Assembly (NCBI GenBank): GCA_032717465.1
Contig: CM064681.1
Span: 16,524,204 to 16,588,203, forward strand
Reading direction: 5' to 3'
Length of the DNA stretch: 64,000 bases
From: Coenobita brevimanus
Taxonomy: Eukaryota > Arthropoda > Malacostraca > Decapoda > Coenobitidae
In this document: positions 1 through 9,312 of the stretch, piece by piece
Layout of the letters: every line of letters begins with the position of its first letter
Position numbering within the stretch: position 1 is the stretch's first letter
Position numbers and translations under genes: made by a program
Notes under the pieces: generated by a model
The model's database searches: none
Seen by the model: the letters and a program-made list of their open reading frames with translations, nothing else
What the model was told of the DNA's origin: nothing

Positions 1-919
1 CTCGGAAAAAATTAAGATTGAGAAGGGCGTGTGTCAGGGAGATACAATTTCACCAAAGTAATTTACAGCATGCCTAGAAAGTATTTTAAGAAAGCTAGAC
101 TGGGAAACCAAAGGAGTGAACATACATGGAGAAAAGCTAAACCATTTAAGATTTGCAGATGACATTGTCCTAATGTCAGAAAAAGCGGAGACATTGCAAG
201 AAATGTTAAATTACCTGAACAGAGAAAGTCTGAGAGGAGGACTGAAGATGAACCGGAGTAAAACTAATGTTTAATCCACAAACACCAAAGATCGTCATCG
301 GAATATGCGATGAAATTCTTGAAGAAGTTGAGGATTACAACTACTTGGGACAAATACTAAAATTAACAAAAGATCATGATAGCGAAATAAAAAGACGCAT
401 TACAATTGGATGGAAAGCTTTCGGTAAACATAGAGACATTATGAAAAGTAGCTTTCCAGTTTATATGAAACGAAAAGTGTATAACGAATGTATAATTCCA
501 GCTATGACGTATGGGTGTGAGACCTGGAAACTGACAAAATCGATGGAAAATAAATTAATTCGTTCTCAGAGAGCAATGGAAAGGTCAATGTAGGGAATAT
601 CTTTAAGAGACAAGAAAAGATCAACTTGGGGGAGAGAGCAGACTAAAGTCAAAGATATTATAGAAGTTAGAAAAGAACAGAAATGGAGATGGGCAGGCCA
701 TATAGCAAGAATAAGGGATAACCGATGGAGTAAGAGGCTGACAGACTGGACACCAAGAGATTGTAAGCGTTGCAGAAAAAGACCAGACAGGAGGTGGAGG
801 GATGAGAAAGAAAAATTTGCAGGGAAAACGTGGCAAAGATTGGCTCAGTCAAGGAATTCGTGGATAAGGTTGGGGGAGGTCTTTGTTCAGCAGTGGACTA
901 GTTATGACTGATGGTGATG

Positions 920-920
<1 letters not shown>
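1..920 (+). pseudogene. RTE-B LINE, 3' part of RT ORF (unit copy 1)
   Basis: Carboxy-terminal part of an RTE-clade endonuclease/reverse transcriptase. The window opens in RT motif B (VCQGDTISP), followed at once by an in-frame TAA (59-61). The polymerase motif FADD lies at 152-163. A frameshift near 266 moves the frame to 267-593, which encodes the post-RT region with YNYLG and YGCETW, and a TAG ends that frame. The conserved tail WAGHIARIRDNRW follows in another frame. The ORF ends in QQWTSYD, then a short TGAT-type tail and (AT)n, as usual for RTE 3' ends. It makes no complete protein. Duplicated at 16887-17807. Confidence 0.85.

Positions 921-921
<1 letters not shown>

Positions 922-954
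<33 letters not shown>
922..954. repeat. (AT)n microsatellite
   Basis: Pure AT tract directly behind the RTE-B 3' tail. It is longer in copy 2 (17809-17858). Confidence 0.95.
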
Positions 955-961
<7 letters not shown>

Positions 962-1209
962 AACGACACAAGTAGCCATATTGTCTCAGAAAATAGATTT
1001 AAGTTGAATGACTCCCCCAAAACGGGAGGTAATGTGGAGCTCCTTGCTCCTTGGTTTGTCGCTGGGGAGATCTTAACTCATGGAATGTCAGGATATGACT
1101 GAGCCCATCTGTCCAGGTGAACAGAGCAGGAAGCAGCTGCGTGACGTCATGCACTAAGTTGTTTCGATTTGAGGCAGAAGTGATCTGATCTGCTAGTCTT
1201 TAGATCTTG
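955..1209. mobile_element. P-like transposon terminal segment (right end), copy 1
   Basis: About 255 bp of non-coding DNA between the AT tract and the interrupted CR1 element. Its last 12 bases (1198-1209) are the inverse complement of CAAGATCTAAAG found at 8273. The similarity runs weakly inwards to a shared TGACGTCACGC.GCTGC block. It abuts the 8-bp GTACTTCT (1210-1217), which is repeated at the other end. This is the pattern of a terminal inverted repeat plus target-site duplication. The assignment to the P superfamily rests on the 8-bp duplication and a P-transposase fragment inside the element. Confidence 0.6.
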
Positions 1210-3597
1210 GTACTTCTTTTTCTGATATTGTATATCTGGTAATACATGTGGGCATGCATGTTCCATATCATCTCTCTCAAAATTTCTTTCTTTTGTAAAA
1301 ACTGATTGGAAGTTTTCATTTAGTGCTTCACAACTATCATTCTCTCGTGTATAGATGATCCCGTCATCCATAATGGACTGTATTTTATCTTTAACTTTGG
1401 TTTTGCTTCGGATGTAGCTGTAAAAAAGCTTAGGTTGATCACTGCTTTTATTTATAATCCCCTCCTCAAACTATCTCTGAGCCTCCCTTCTTATCTTTGT
1501 ATAATCGTTTCTTGCCTGTTTAGAGTTGTATGCCCTCTCATTATTGTGTCTTCTGTATCTATTCCACAGCAAGTCTCTTTTTGCCTTTCGACTTTTTACA
1601 TTCTGTATTAAACCATTTTTTTATTTTCATTTCTGTTGCTTTGTGGATATAATTTTGGACTCCTATTTCATAAAGATCACAGAATTTTCTATATATAATA
1701 TCTAAATCTTGTCATCTAAGTTCTTTTCCCAATCTGTTTCTAAAAAGTAATTCTTCAGGTCATTGTAATTACCCTTTTTGTAATTTAGACTCTTTTTGTA
1801 ACTCATTGCTGGTAACGTCATACGCAATCCTGAAGTTACAATTTAATACTGCATGGTCACTTTCGCCGAATGGGGAGTGATACATTATATTGTCAATTTC
1901 ATTTCCTTGCCTAATAAATAGAAGATATAGTACTGATGGATCATCAAGTCCTCTTTGGTGTTTTCCTTTACATGCTGTGTTAGGAAAAACTCCTGCACAT
2001 GATCTAAGAGCTTTTGATCCCAACAGCTTTCATGGCTTTTTACATCTAATGTATTCCAATTTATATTTGAACTGAAGTCTCCAGTTAATATAATTCTTTC
2101 AAATTTCTCTTCCATTCTATGTAATAATGTTCTTAAACTTTGAATTGTACTTTCTGCAAGGTCTTCATATTCACCTCTTTCCCAAGTGTTTGTTTTGGGT
2201 GGCATGTATAAATTTGCCACAATTAATTTCCCTTCAGATGTGTTAAATTCCAATGCAATCAGTTCTACTTGTGAGGGTATATCTGTTTTTTTTCTTTGAC
2301 TTGTAGATTTTTCTTTGTTAAGATTATAATTCCTCCTCCCTTTCTTAAATTTCTGTCTCTTCTCCATATATTGTATTCGTCTAAGTTTAGGGTATCGTTG
2401 GATATCTTTGGGGTTAATTTTGTTTCAGTCAGGCAAATAATGTGTGGTTCCTTTTCTTTGATGTAGTCTTTTATCTCCAATAATTTAGACACCATTCCAT
2501 CTACATTTTAGTACATCAGCCTAACCATCTTGTTGACATACTTGCCATAACTTCAGTCTCCTACTCCTCCTTTTTGTTCCCTGTTGGTTATGTACCACTT
2601 TTGTACCTGCAATCCAATTACTCTGTAAAAAAAAAAAAAAAAAAAAAAACAGTCTTCTCTTCCTCAGATGTTTACTCGTTCTTTGTTTTTGCCTTCTCCC
2701 TTTTCTCGTTTAGCATTCCCAATTCCTCTTGAGTTAAGCATCTTTTTATCCATTCTTTTTTAAATTCCTCTTTTTCCATAAATTTGTTTGCTTTAGTATC
2801 TCCCCCACAGTGTTCACACTGTGGAAGGTTATTTTCAGGGGCCTTGAATTATTTTTCTCATATTTCCCTAGCATTTTGTGTTCCTCTATGTCTTTATTAC
2901 AGATTTCCTCTGATACTTCCTTCAACATGCTCATTATATTTTCCATCTCCTTTTTGTCTTTCGATTTTTTTTTATTTCTTCCTCCTCTATACCAGTGATT
3001 ACTATAGATTTATTGATACCTGCTGAATCTTTGACCAATTTAGGGTTGTTTTGGATTATTTTTTTCACAACCTTTCTAATGCTTTTTTCTTTAGCTCTTG
3101 TTTCTAAGTCTTTCCTTACTTTCACCATTTTAGCATACGTAGTTTCTACATCATCTTTATAACTTTGCATCACGTCATTCACCTGGGTTATCTTCTCTTC
3201 AGAATCACTATTTTGGTCTATCAGACTACTTGCTTGCTTAATTGTCTCTAACATTTCTGAACTCCTCCGTAATACTCTCATGGTTAACAGCTGTACTTGC
3301 CATTTCACCGATCATCCTTTTAAGTGAACCCACCTCAACTGACAGCTCATCTACTGTTGTGTCTTTCTTGTTTAATTCCTTTACTAATTTTTCATTTTCC
3401 TCCTGCATACGCAATTGCTTCTTAATTTCATCCTTTTCACTCTGAAATGCCCTTTTCCATCTGTTTTCCTTTTCTACTAATTTGTTGAATGTTTTCATTT
3501 CAACCAATTCCTGGTAAAGATCATCATGTTTTCTACCCCTTTCCCTCTTCCCAGCTCCTTCCACATTTGCTTCACTTAATTTGGTGGTCGTCTTGTG
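1210..3597 (-). pseudogene. CR1/L2-group LINE (family C), 5' half: ORF1, endonuclease, linker
   Basis: Read on the minus strand from 3597 down. ORF1 (about 3564-2690) has a long charged coiled coil, then SIVITGIEEEE and an RRM-like segment with RPLKITFHSVNTVGEIL; it is split by two frameshifts. ORF2 follows, with an endonuclease of the APE family (CLTETKL, RRDRNLRKGGGI, LTGDFSSNINW, GESDHAVL) at about 2510-1770, broken by a stop in MYSNVDG and a frameshift near the T-run at 2286. A linker with FQSVFTKE runs to the edge. The RT domain is missing because the element stops at the P-like terminal repeat at 1209/1210. An A-rich tract (T-run on minus, 2627-2649) separates ORF1 from ORF2. Confidence 0.82.
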
Positions 3598-3601
3598 TTA
3601 A

Positions 3602-4312
3602 CCCCTAAAGTACTAATAGGATTGATCGATCCTTTTCCAGAATTTCGTTTGATGCCTAATAAGATTGACAGAGTAGGCTTTGTAAAAAACTGCGGACACT
3701 AGGCTTCGGCCCGATTGTGACGTTTATCGATGCAAACCAATGAGAACTAAGTCCTGAGTAGGGAGGGAGGAGGATCCGGGTCCCTACCCATGGTGGGGGG
3801 GGGTGATTCCCCCACCACCCTCCTGCTACCAACCTCTACCCCTCGCTTGTGACTGGACTCACAGCTCCTCCTACGAACTCTATAAAGCTGATTTTTCCAT
3901 GCCACACTCCCCCACCATCCTCCCTCCACCTTCCTCCCCCCTCCACTCCTTCATACTCCCTCCACCCTTCATACTCGCTCCACCTCCAGCTGCTACTTTC
4001 TTATGAGAATGATACATACATTTTCTGGTGTGTAAAATCAAGATCATTCATTCTAAAATACCAAAATTAATGTTGGGGCAGTTTTTTGTCTCTCCCTATA
4101 TGCAGGGGATGCCAGTGTCAATTTTTGACGATCTTTGACAGGCTCTTGCTCAGTATCCAGTTGGTCTAGAATGCTCTGGTTTGTGGCATAAGGTGTGTAA
4201 ATTCAAGCTCTAAACCTTGGGCATAACACTTTTTACTTCTGTAAGAGTCGAAAAATCGGCTCCATATACAGGTTTTCAGGGAAGCTGTCAGTCGAGTTGC
4301 GTAGGCTAGGGG
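3602..4312. mobile_element. MITE-1, piggyBac-like, 711 bp
   Basis: Non-coding 711-bp segment bounded on both sides by TTAA (3598-3601 and 4313-4316). The ends begin CCCCTAAAGTAC and, inverted, CCCCTAGCCTAC, so nine of twelve terminal bases match. TTAA duplication and CCC-starting short inverted repeats are hallmarks of piggyBac-type elements. The inside is partly C/T-rich (CTCCCTCCACC repeats, 3900-3980) and has no transposase, so it would be non-autonomous. The same element is at 20502-21213 and 51546-52284. Confidence 0.6.
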
Positions 4313-4343
4313 TTAATACTGAGAAAAATAAAAAATAATTAAT

Positions 4344-4646
4344 CAGAATAAGCGATGAAATTCTTGAAGAAGTTGTGGAGTACAACTACTTGGGATAAAT
4401 ACCAAAATTAACGAAAGATCATGATAGCGAAATAAAAGACGCACTACAATTGGATGGAAAGCTTTCGGTAAACATAGAGACATTATGAAAGTAGCTTGCC
4501 AGTTTGTATGAAACGAAAAGTATATAAAGAATGTATAATTCCAGCTATGACGTATGTTTGTGAGACCAGGCAACTGACAAAATCAATGGGAAATAAATTA
4601 ATCCGTTCTCAGAGAGCAATGGAAAGGTCAATGTTGGGAATATCTA
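4344..4646 (+). pseudogene. RTE-B fragment, second copy, left part
   Basis: Corresponds to the post-RT region of RTE-B (compare 298-594): YNYLG is present, but frameshifts and stops break it. Its left edge at 4343/4344 falls inside the RTE-B reading frame and marks a rearrangement boundary, because the third block copy leaves the homology there. The right edge is interrupted by MITE-2; the RTE-B sequence resumes at 5225. Confidence 0.75.
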
Positions 4647-5224
4647 CCCTGCTCAGGTAGAGACCCCCCCCCCCCGAAGTTTGTTTGATGAACTACCTTC
4701 TAAACACCCGGGAACCCTGTACCCCCCAATAGCTGCCTGACTTTTTGTACCCATGTAAGGGGTGAAAGGGCAATTTCGAGCTCTACTCCGTTTCTGGTGT
4801 ATGGTGGGGGGGGGGGGGTCTGTGAGACCAACCTCTACCTTTTTTGTGTGCTTTATTTTGCTCCCTGATTGCAAATAAGGTCGCAGCTTCAGGCACCCCA
4901 ACATCACACCATGAAACTCCATGTTGCTACTGCCAGTTGCACCACACAAAGTTACAATCAGATTTTGTTTTCATTTTTTCCCTGAATATTTAAAAAAGGA
5001 ATTTTTTTTTTTATTTTTTTTTTATTGGTAAAAATATATAATGAACTAAAAAATTAAGTTTATTTACATGGCTATATTGCATATACATTGAAGAATGTCA
5101 TACCATGTTTGGATCTGTCATAAATAAAACAAAAGTGTGTTTTCTGACCTTGTTTCTGACCTGGGTCTGGTAGACCCAAGTCTACCTGAGGCAAAAGAGT
5201 GGACAAAGGTCTACCTGAGGAGGG
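4647..5224. mobile_element. MITE-2, piggyBac-like, 578 bp, inside RTE-B
   Basis: Inserted between two colinear parts of RTE-B. The right end reads CCTGAGGAGGG followed by TTAA (5225-5228). The left end reads CCCTGCTCAGGTAGA and the inverted right end CCCTCCTCAGGTAGA, a 14 of 15 match. The left TTAA seems to have lost three bases. The inside carries C and G homopolymers, a 3' T-rich part and no coding signal. The subterminal motif CTACCTGAGG occurs twice near the right end. Confidence 0.62.
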
Positions 5225-5532
5225 TTAAGAGACAGGGAAAGATCAATTGGGTGAGAGAGAAGACTAAAGTCAAATTCATTATAGAAGCTATAAAAGAACA
5301 GAAATTAAGGTGGGCAGGCCATATAGGAAGAATAAGGGATAACCGATGGAGCAAGAGGCTGACTGACTGGACACAAAGAAATTGTAAGCATAGCAGAAAA
5401 AGGCCAGACAGGAGATGAAGAGATGAGATAGAGAAATTTGCAAGGAAAATGTGGCAAAGATTGGTTCAGTCAAGGAATTCGTGGAAAAGGTTGGGGGAGG
5501 CCTTTGTTCAGCAGTGGACAAGGTATGGCTGA

Positions 5533-5536
<4 letters not shown>
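5225..5536 (+). pseudogene. RTE-B fragment, second copy, right part and 3' end
   Basis: Encodes the conserved RTE-B C-terminus: KLRWAGHIGRIRDNRWSKRL, a stop after RPDRR, then in frame QRLVQSRNSW and ending QQWTRYG before GATGAT and (AT)n. Together with 4344-4646 it is a single 5'-truncated RTE-B copy split by MITE-2. Confidence 0.78.

Positions 5537-5610
<74 letters not shown>
5534..5610. repeat. (AT)n microsatellite
   Basis: AT tract between the RTE-B 3' end and the LTR remnant. The LTR end TGTTAC begins at 5611. Confidence 0.95.
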
Positions 5611-5614
<4 letters not shown>

Positions 5615-6044
5615 ACGGAACAGAGAAAAATAATGTACACTTTAAGTGAGAATACTAAAAATCACTACAGTCCCGTAAAGTTCCAGGTTCAAAACAAAGA
5701 GAGTTAGGTAAAATTACAAGTTAAAGTTTAATGCTCAAACTAACAACAAAACATTCAGGACTCATAAGGATAATGTAATGGCAAAAAACAGGTTAAATAT
5801 ATGGTTAACTGCAATAGCCTCTATTAACACGAAAGTAGCAAGAATAAATTTATCTAAGTCAACCCTGATAAAATGAAAATACACTGGGTAATGCTCAGTT
5901 AATGCAAGATAAATTATTACAGATACAAAATATTATCAAAAATGACTGACAAAAAGAACCTTACATGAATTACAAAAACTTTACTAGGCCTACGAATCAA
6001 CACCTTATGCTATACAGTACAAGAATAAAATGTAATAACACTAC
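5611..6044 (-). mobile_element. Gypsy LTR remnant (3' part), minus strand
   Basis: The reverse complement matches the last ~430 bp of the LTRs of the gypsy element at 33601-40048. It begins TGTTACGGAACAGAG, the inverse of the LTR terminus CTCTGTTCCGTAACA, and loses similarity near 6044. No internal gypsy sequence follows, so this is a truncated solo-LTR-like remnant. It abuts an AT tract exactly at the LTR terminus. Confidence 0.8.
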
Positions 6045-6430
6045 ATAATGAAATTGTGTCTTTCTTTTTTATGAAAGTTTACTTGTGTGTCTGTTTGTTA
6101 TGCTGAAAAAGTACAAATCACAGGAAAAAAAATTGTTATAGTGGAAAATGTAGTGGAGTGAAGAAAAGGATGAGAGAGGGAGGGAGGAGGGAGGAGGAAA
6201 TGCAGTGCCTGGTGCCACTGCTCTGTCTACTTATGTGAATAATGGAAGCAGGAAGTTTCTTTCATGATGAAATCAGTGCTTTATTTCTTATTGAAAATTT
6301 TCATGTGTATATTTTTTATGATGAAAAAGTCTAAATGATAAGGAAAAATTCTGTTATAGTGGAAAATACAATATTTTTGATTATGGACAGTACGTGTATA
6401 ACTAGTTTGTTCACAATATTTTTTTTTTTT
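6045..6430. other. AT-rich non-coding stretch with a degenerate internal repeat
   Basis: No gene seen. Two related segments, about 6090-6150 and 6310-6366, share ATGAAAAAGT and GTTATAGTGGAAAAT. A purine-rich GGGAGGGAGGAGGGAGGAGG run lies at 6178-6197. Confidence 0.6.
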
Positions 6431-6600
6431 TAGGTTTTATGTAGTAGCAGTAGTAGTAGTTGTCGCAGTGGTAGTGGTAGTATTTGCAGAAGTAGTGGTA
6501 CTAGTAGTAGTAGTTGTAGTAGTGGTAGTTGTAATGGTAGTAGTAGTTGCAAAAGTGGTAGTTGTAATAGTAGTAGCAGTAATAGTATTATTTGTAGTAG
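6431..6600. repeat. Degenerate trinucleotide (GTA/GTT/GTG)n repeat
   Basis: Imperfect GTAGTAGTTGTAGTAGTGG-type array. Open frames through it encode poly-Leu or poly-Thr and are not genes. A short unique spacer (6601-6674) follows. Confidence 0.9.
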
Positions 6601-6672
6601 TTGTAATATCCAGACTTCTAGTCGCACAGCGGTGCCAGAATTGAGTGTCAATACAAGTCAAACATATATCTC

Positions 6673-6674
<2 letters not shown>

Positions 6675-6722
<48 letters not shown>
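6675..6722. repeat. (TG)n microsatellite
   Basis: TG tract directly at the 3' end of the minus-strand CR1-like element. Confidence 0.95.
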
Positions 6723-6724
<2 letters not shown>

Positions 6725-8272
6725 CTTACCTAATTGTATCTTTACGGGAATAAGTCAAGCTCGTACTGTCCCGTGCATGAAACCATTTTTATCATACATA
6801 TCCTTAAATTTGTGAATAGTTTTGGCACACACTACTTCATTCGGTAGTGCATTCCACTGACCAATCACCCTATTTGGGAAACTGAATATCCTTACGTCTT
6901 TATCATCTCTCGTTTTATGTAGTTTTTTGCAGTGTCCTCTAGTTGATGCTTCCCCTTACATTATATATTCATTTATGTCTATTTTCTCTTCCCCTGAGAT
7001 GCATTTATATAGCATAATCATGTCTCCTCTTTTCCTTCTCTCCTGTAGTGCTGGTAAATTCAATTTTTCTAATTTTTCTTCATAGCTTAGATCCATTAAG
7101 CTTGGTATCCATCTTGTAGCTGCCCTTCATAGTTTTTCAGTCTTATCTATGTGTTTTTTTTAGATGAGGATTCCATACTACTGATGCATATTCCAGGGCT
7201 GGTCTGGTGAATGATGTAATTATCTTTCTCAGCTTGTCTTCATTTATATATGTGAATGCTATTCTCATATTAGCAAGCAATGTATACATGTTCGTACCTT
7301 CTCACTGATCTGGTCATCTGGAGATAGTCTGTTATTGATAATTACTCCTAGATCCTTCTCTCTTTCTGATATATGTAGCGTTGATCGTCCTAACTTATAA
7401 TCCCAATCAGGTCTTTTCTCACTTTTACCCAATTTAATTACATGGCACTTGTCCACATTGAATTCCATTTGCCATTTATTCCTCCATTCATGAAGTTTGT
7501 TTAAGTCCTCTTGCAGTTCTTTGTAAGAATCTGTGTTGGTAATTTTCCTTTGAATTTTTGCATCATCCGCAAATATATTTAGATAGCTTACATTTCCATT
7601 GTTACTGTCTATGTCATTTATATATAATAAAAACATAATTGGTGTCAGCACCGAGCCCTGTGGCACTCCGCTGGTCACTTCCCTCCGTGATGAGTAATTT
7701 CCCCTTAATATTGTTCTCATTTCCCTTTCTCTAAGAAAAATCCCGCATCCAACAGTGGAGATTGCCTTGGATACCTCCTTGATGGTATAGTTTCCATAAA
7801 AGTCTTTGGTGGGGTACTCTGCCAAATGCTTTCTTAAAATCTAAATAGATACTGTCCACCCACCCTTCTCTATTCTGAAGTGTTTCCGTAACTTTATCAT
7901 AGTAGCTTAATAAATTAGTAACACATGATTTTCCCTTTCTAAAACCGAACTGCCTCTGTTATCATACTGTGTTCTTCTAGATGTGTTACCGAAACTTCCC
8001 TTATCAGTTTTTCTAGTATCTTACTCACAACATTGGTCAGTGGTACTAGTCAGTAGTTGAGTGGATTTTGTCTATTCCCTTTCCTGAATCGGGGAACAAT
8101 GCTTGCTTTCTTCCAAATATCAGGTAGTTAACCCTGACCCGAAGATTCTTTGAATATTAAATACAGTGGTCTGCTTAACTCTTCTGCACATTCATGTAGC
8201 ACCCAACCTGAAATTCCGTCAGGACCATTTGCTTTTCCTTTGTCTACTTTACATAACTCTTCCTGTACTTCT
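6723..8272 (-). pseudogene. CR1/L2-group LINE (family C), 3' half: RT and 3' end
   Basis: Minus strand, from 8272 down. The RT palm is seen in SGVPQGSVLTPIMFLLYINDI (SGVPQGS motif) and FADDAKIQR (FADD), with DLGVIINNRLS near the end of the 7825-7265 frame. The 5' side of RT is shifted between frames, and the C-terminal part below 7265 is also out of frame. The 3' end shows the family tail (AAGATACAATTAGGTAAGAA in sense). The high-coordinate edge is the 8-bp GTACTTCT (8265-8272), which joins the P-like terminal repeat. It is the complement of the half that ends at 18114 or 49153. Confidence 0.82.
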
Positions 8273-8401
8273 CAAGATCTAAAGATTAACAGTTCTACTC
8301 AGTTCCTCCTGGTATGCAGGTCAGTGACGTCACGCGGCTGCCCGGGGGTGGAAAGGGGGTTACCATACAAAGAAAACAGCAGTGAAAATGGGGAACTATA
8401 C

Positions 8402-8405
<4 letters not shown>
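8273..8405. mobile_element. P-like transposon terminal segment (left end), copy 1
   Basis: Starts CAAGATCTAAAG right after the 8-bp duplication GTACTTCT. It matches, in inverted orientation, the segments ending at 1209, 18113 and 49152, including a TGACGTCACGCGGCTGC block at about 8325. No coding sequence. It is followed by TC and CA microsatellites and then a plus-strand CR1 element. Confidence 0.62.
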
Positions 8406-8465
<60 letters not shown>

Positions 8466-8512
8466 TAGGTACAGTATATATTTGTACATTTTCATGGTAC
8501 TAGCTGCCTGTG

Positions 8513-8568
<56 letters not shown>
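8406..8568. repeat. (TC)n and (CA)n compound microsatellites
   Basis: TC tract about 8406-8462, a 55-bp unique spacer, then a CA tract about 8517-8568, directly upstream of the plus-strand CR1-like element. Confidence 0.95.
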
Positions 8569-8572
<4 letters not shown>

Positions 8573-8580
8573 AAAAATGA

Positions 8581-9180
8581 GTGAAGATCAGAAGAGGAGA
8601 AGAAATTTTTTTACAAAGTAATAGGATTGCAGGTACGAAAGTGGTACACAAACAGGATGGAAGAAAAAGGAGGAAGGTAGTAGAACCATGTCATGATAAG
8701 TATATAAACAAGATGATAAAGTTGATGTACTCAAATGTGGATGGAATGGTATCTAAATTACTAGAGATGAATGATTATGTCAGAGAAAATGAACCACAAA
8801 TAAAATGCCTAACTGAAACAAAATTAATACCAAGGATATCAAATGACATACTAAACTTAGAGGAATACAATATATGGAGAAGAGACAGATATTTAAAAAA
8901 AGGAGGAGGAATTGTAATATTAACTAAGAAAAATCTAAAAGTCAAGGAAATAAAACTAGATATACCATCACAAGTAGAACTGATTGCAGTAGAGATCGAC
9001 ACATCTGAAGGTAAAGTAATTGTAGCCAATTTGTACATGCCACCCAGATCAAACACATGGGAAAGCGACGAATATGAGGACCTGGCAGAGAGTAGAATTC
9101 AGAGTGTAAGATCATTGCTACATAAAATGGAAGAGAAATCGGAAAGAATTATACTAACTGGGACTTCAATACAAGTATAA
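8581..9180 (+). pseudogene. CR1-like endonuclease ORF, N-terminal part
   Basis: Frame of 199 residues. The APE-type endonuclease begins with LMYSNVDGMVSKLLE, with CLTETKLIPR (catalytic E region), RRDRYLKKGGGIVIL and VIVANLYMPPRSNTWES. The expected GDFN motif is lost to a frameshift at about 9165, after which the frame ends in TSIQV. The first ~45 residues come from sequence upstream of the domain; the true start is not visible. Confidence 0.75.
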
Positions 9181-9312
9181 ATTGGAATACTCTAGATGTA
9201 AATAGCCAAGAAAGCTGTTGGGACCAAAAGCTCCCGGATCTCGTACAAGAGTTTTTCTTAACGCAACATGTGAGGGAAACCACCAGAAAAAAGAGGACTT
9301 GATGTACCTTCA

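Noticed and set aside
5438..5707. Open frames made of repeated Tyr-Ile across AT tracts (also at 12370, 22337, 29280, 41726)
   Set aside because: They are translations of (AT)n microsatellites fused to neighbouring sequence, not proteins.
6430..6661. Poly-Leu and poly-Thr frames
   Set aside because: Translations of the trinucleotide array in different frames; no start context or conservation.
6723..8272. Continuous single LINE with 1210-3597 in copy 1
   Set aside because: On the minus strand the 5' half lies at lower coordinates than the 3' half within one unit; the proper partners across the P-like insertion are 18114-20497 (for 6723-8272) and 49153-51541 (for 23633-25182).
8406..8568. CRISPR-like or satellite array
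   Set aside because: Plain TC and CA dinucleotide repeats; no spacer-repeat structure anywhere in the window.
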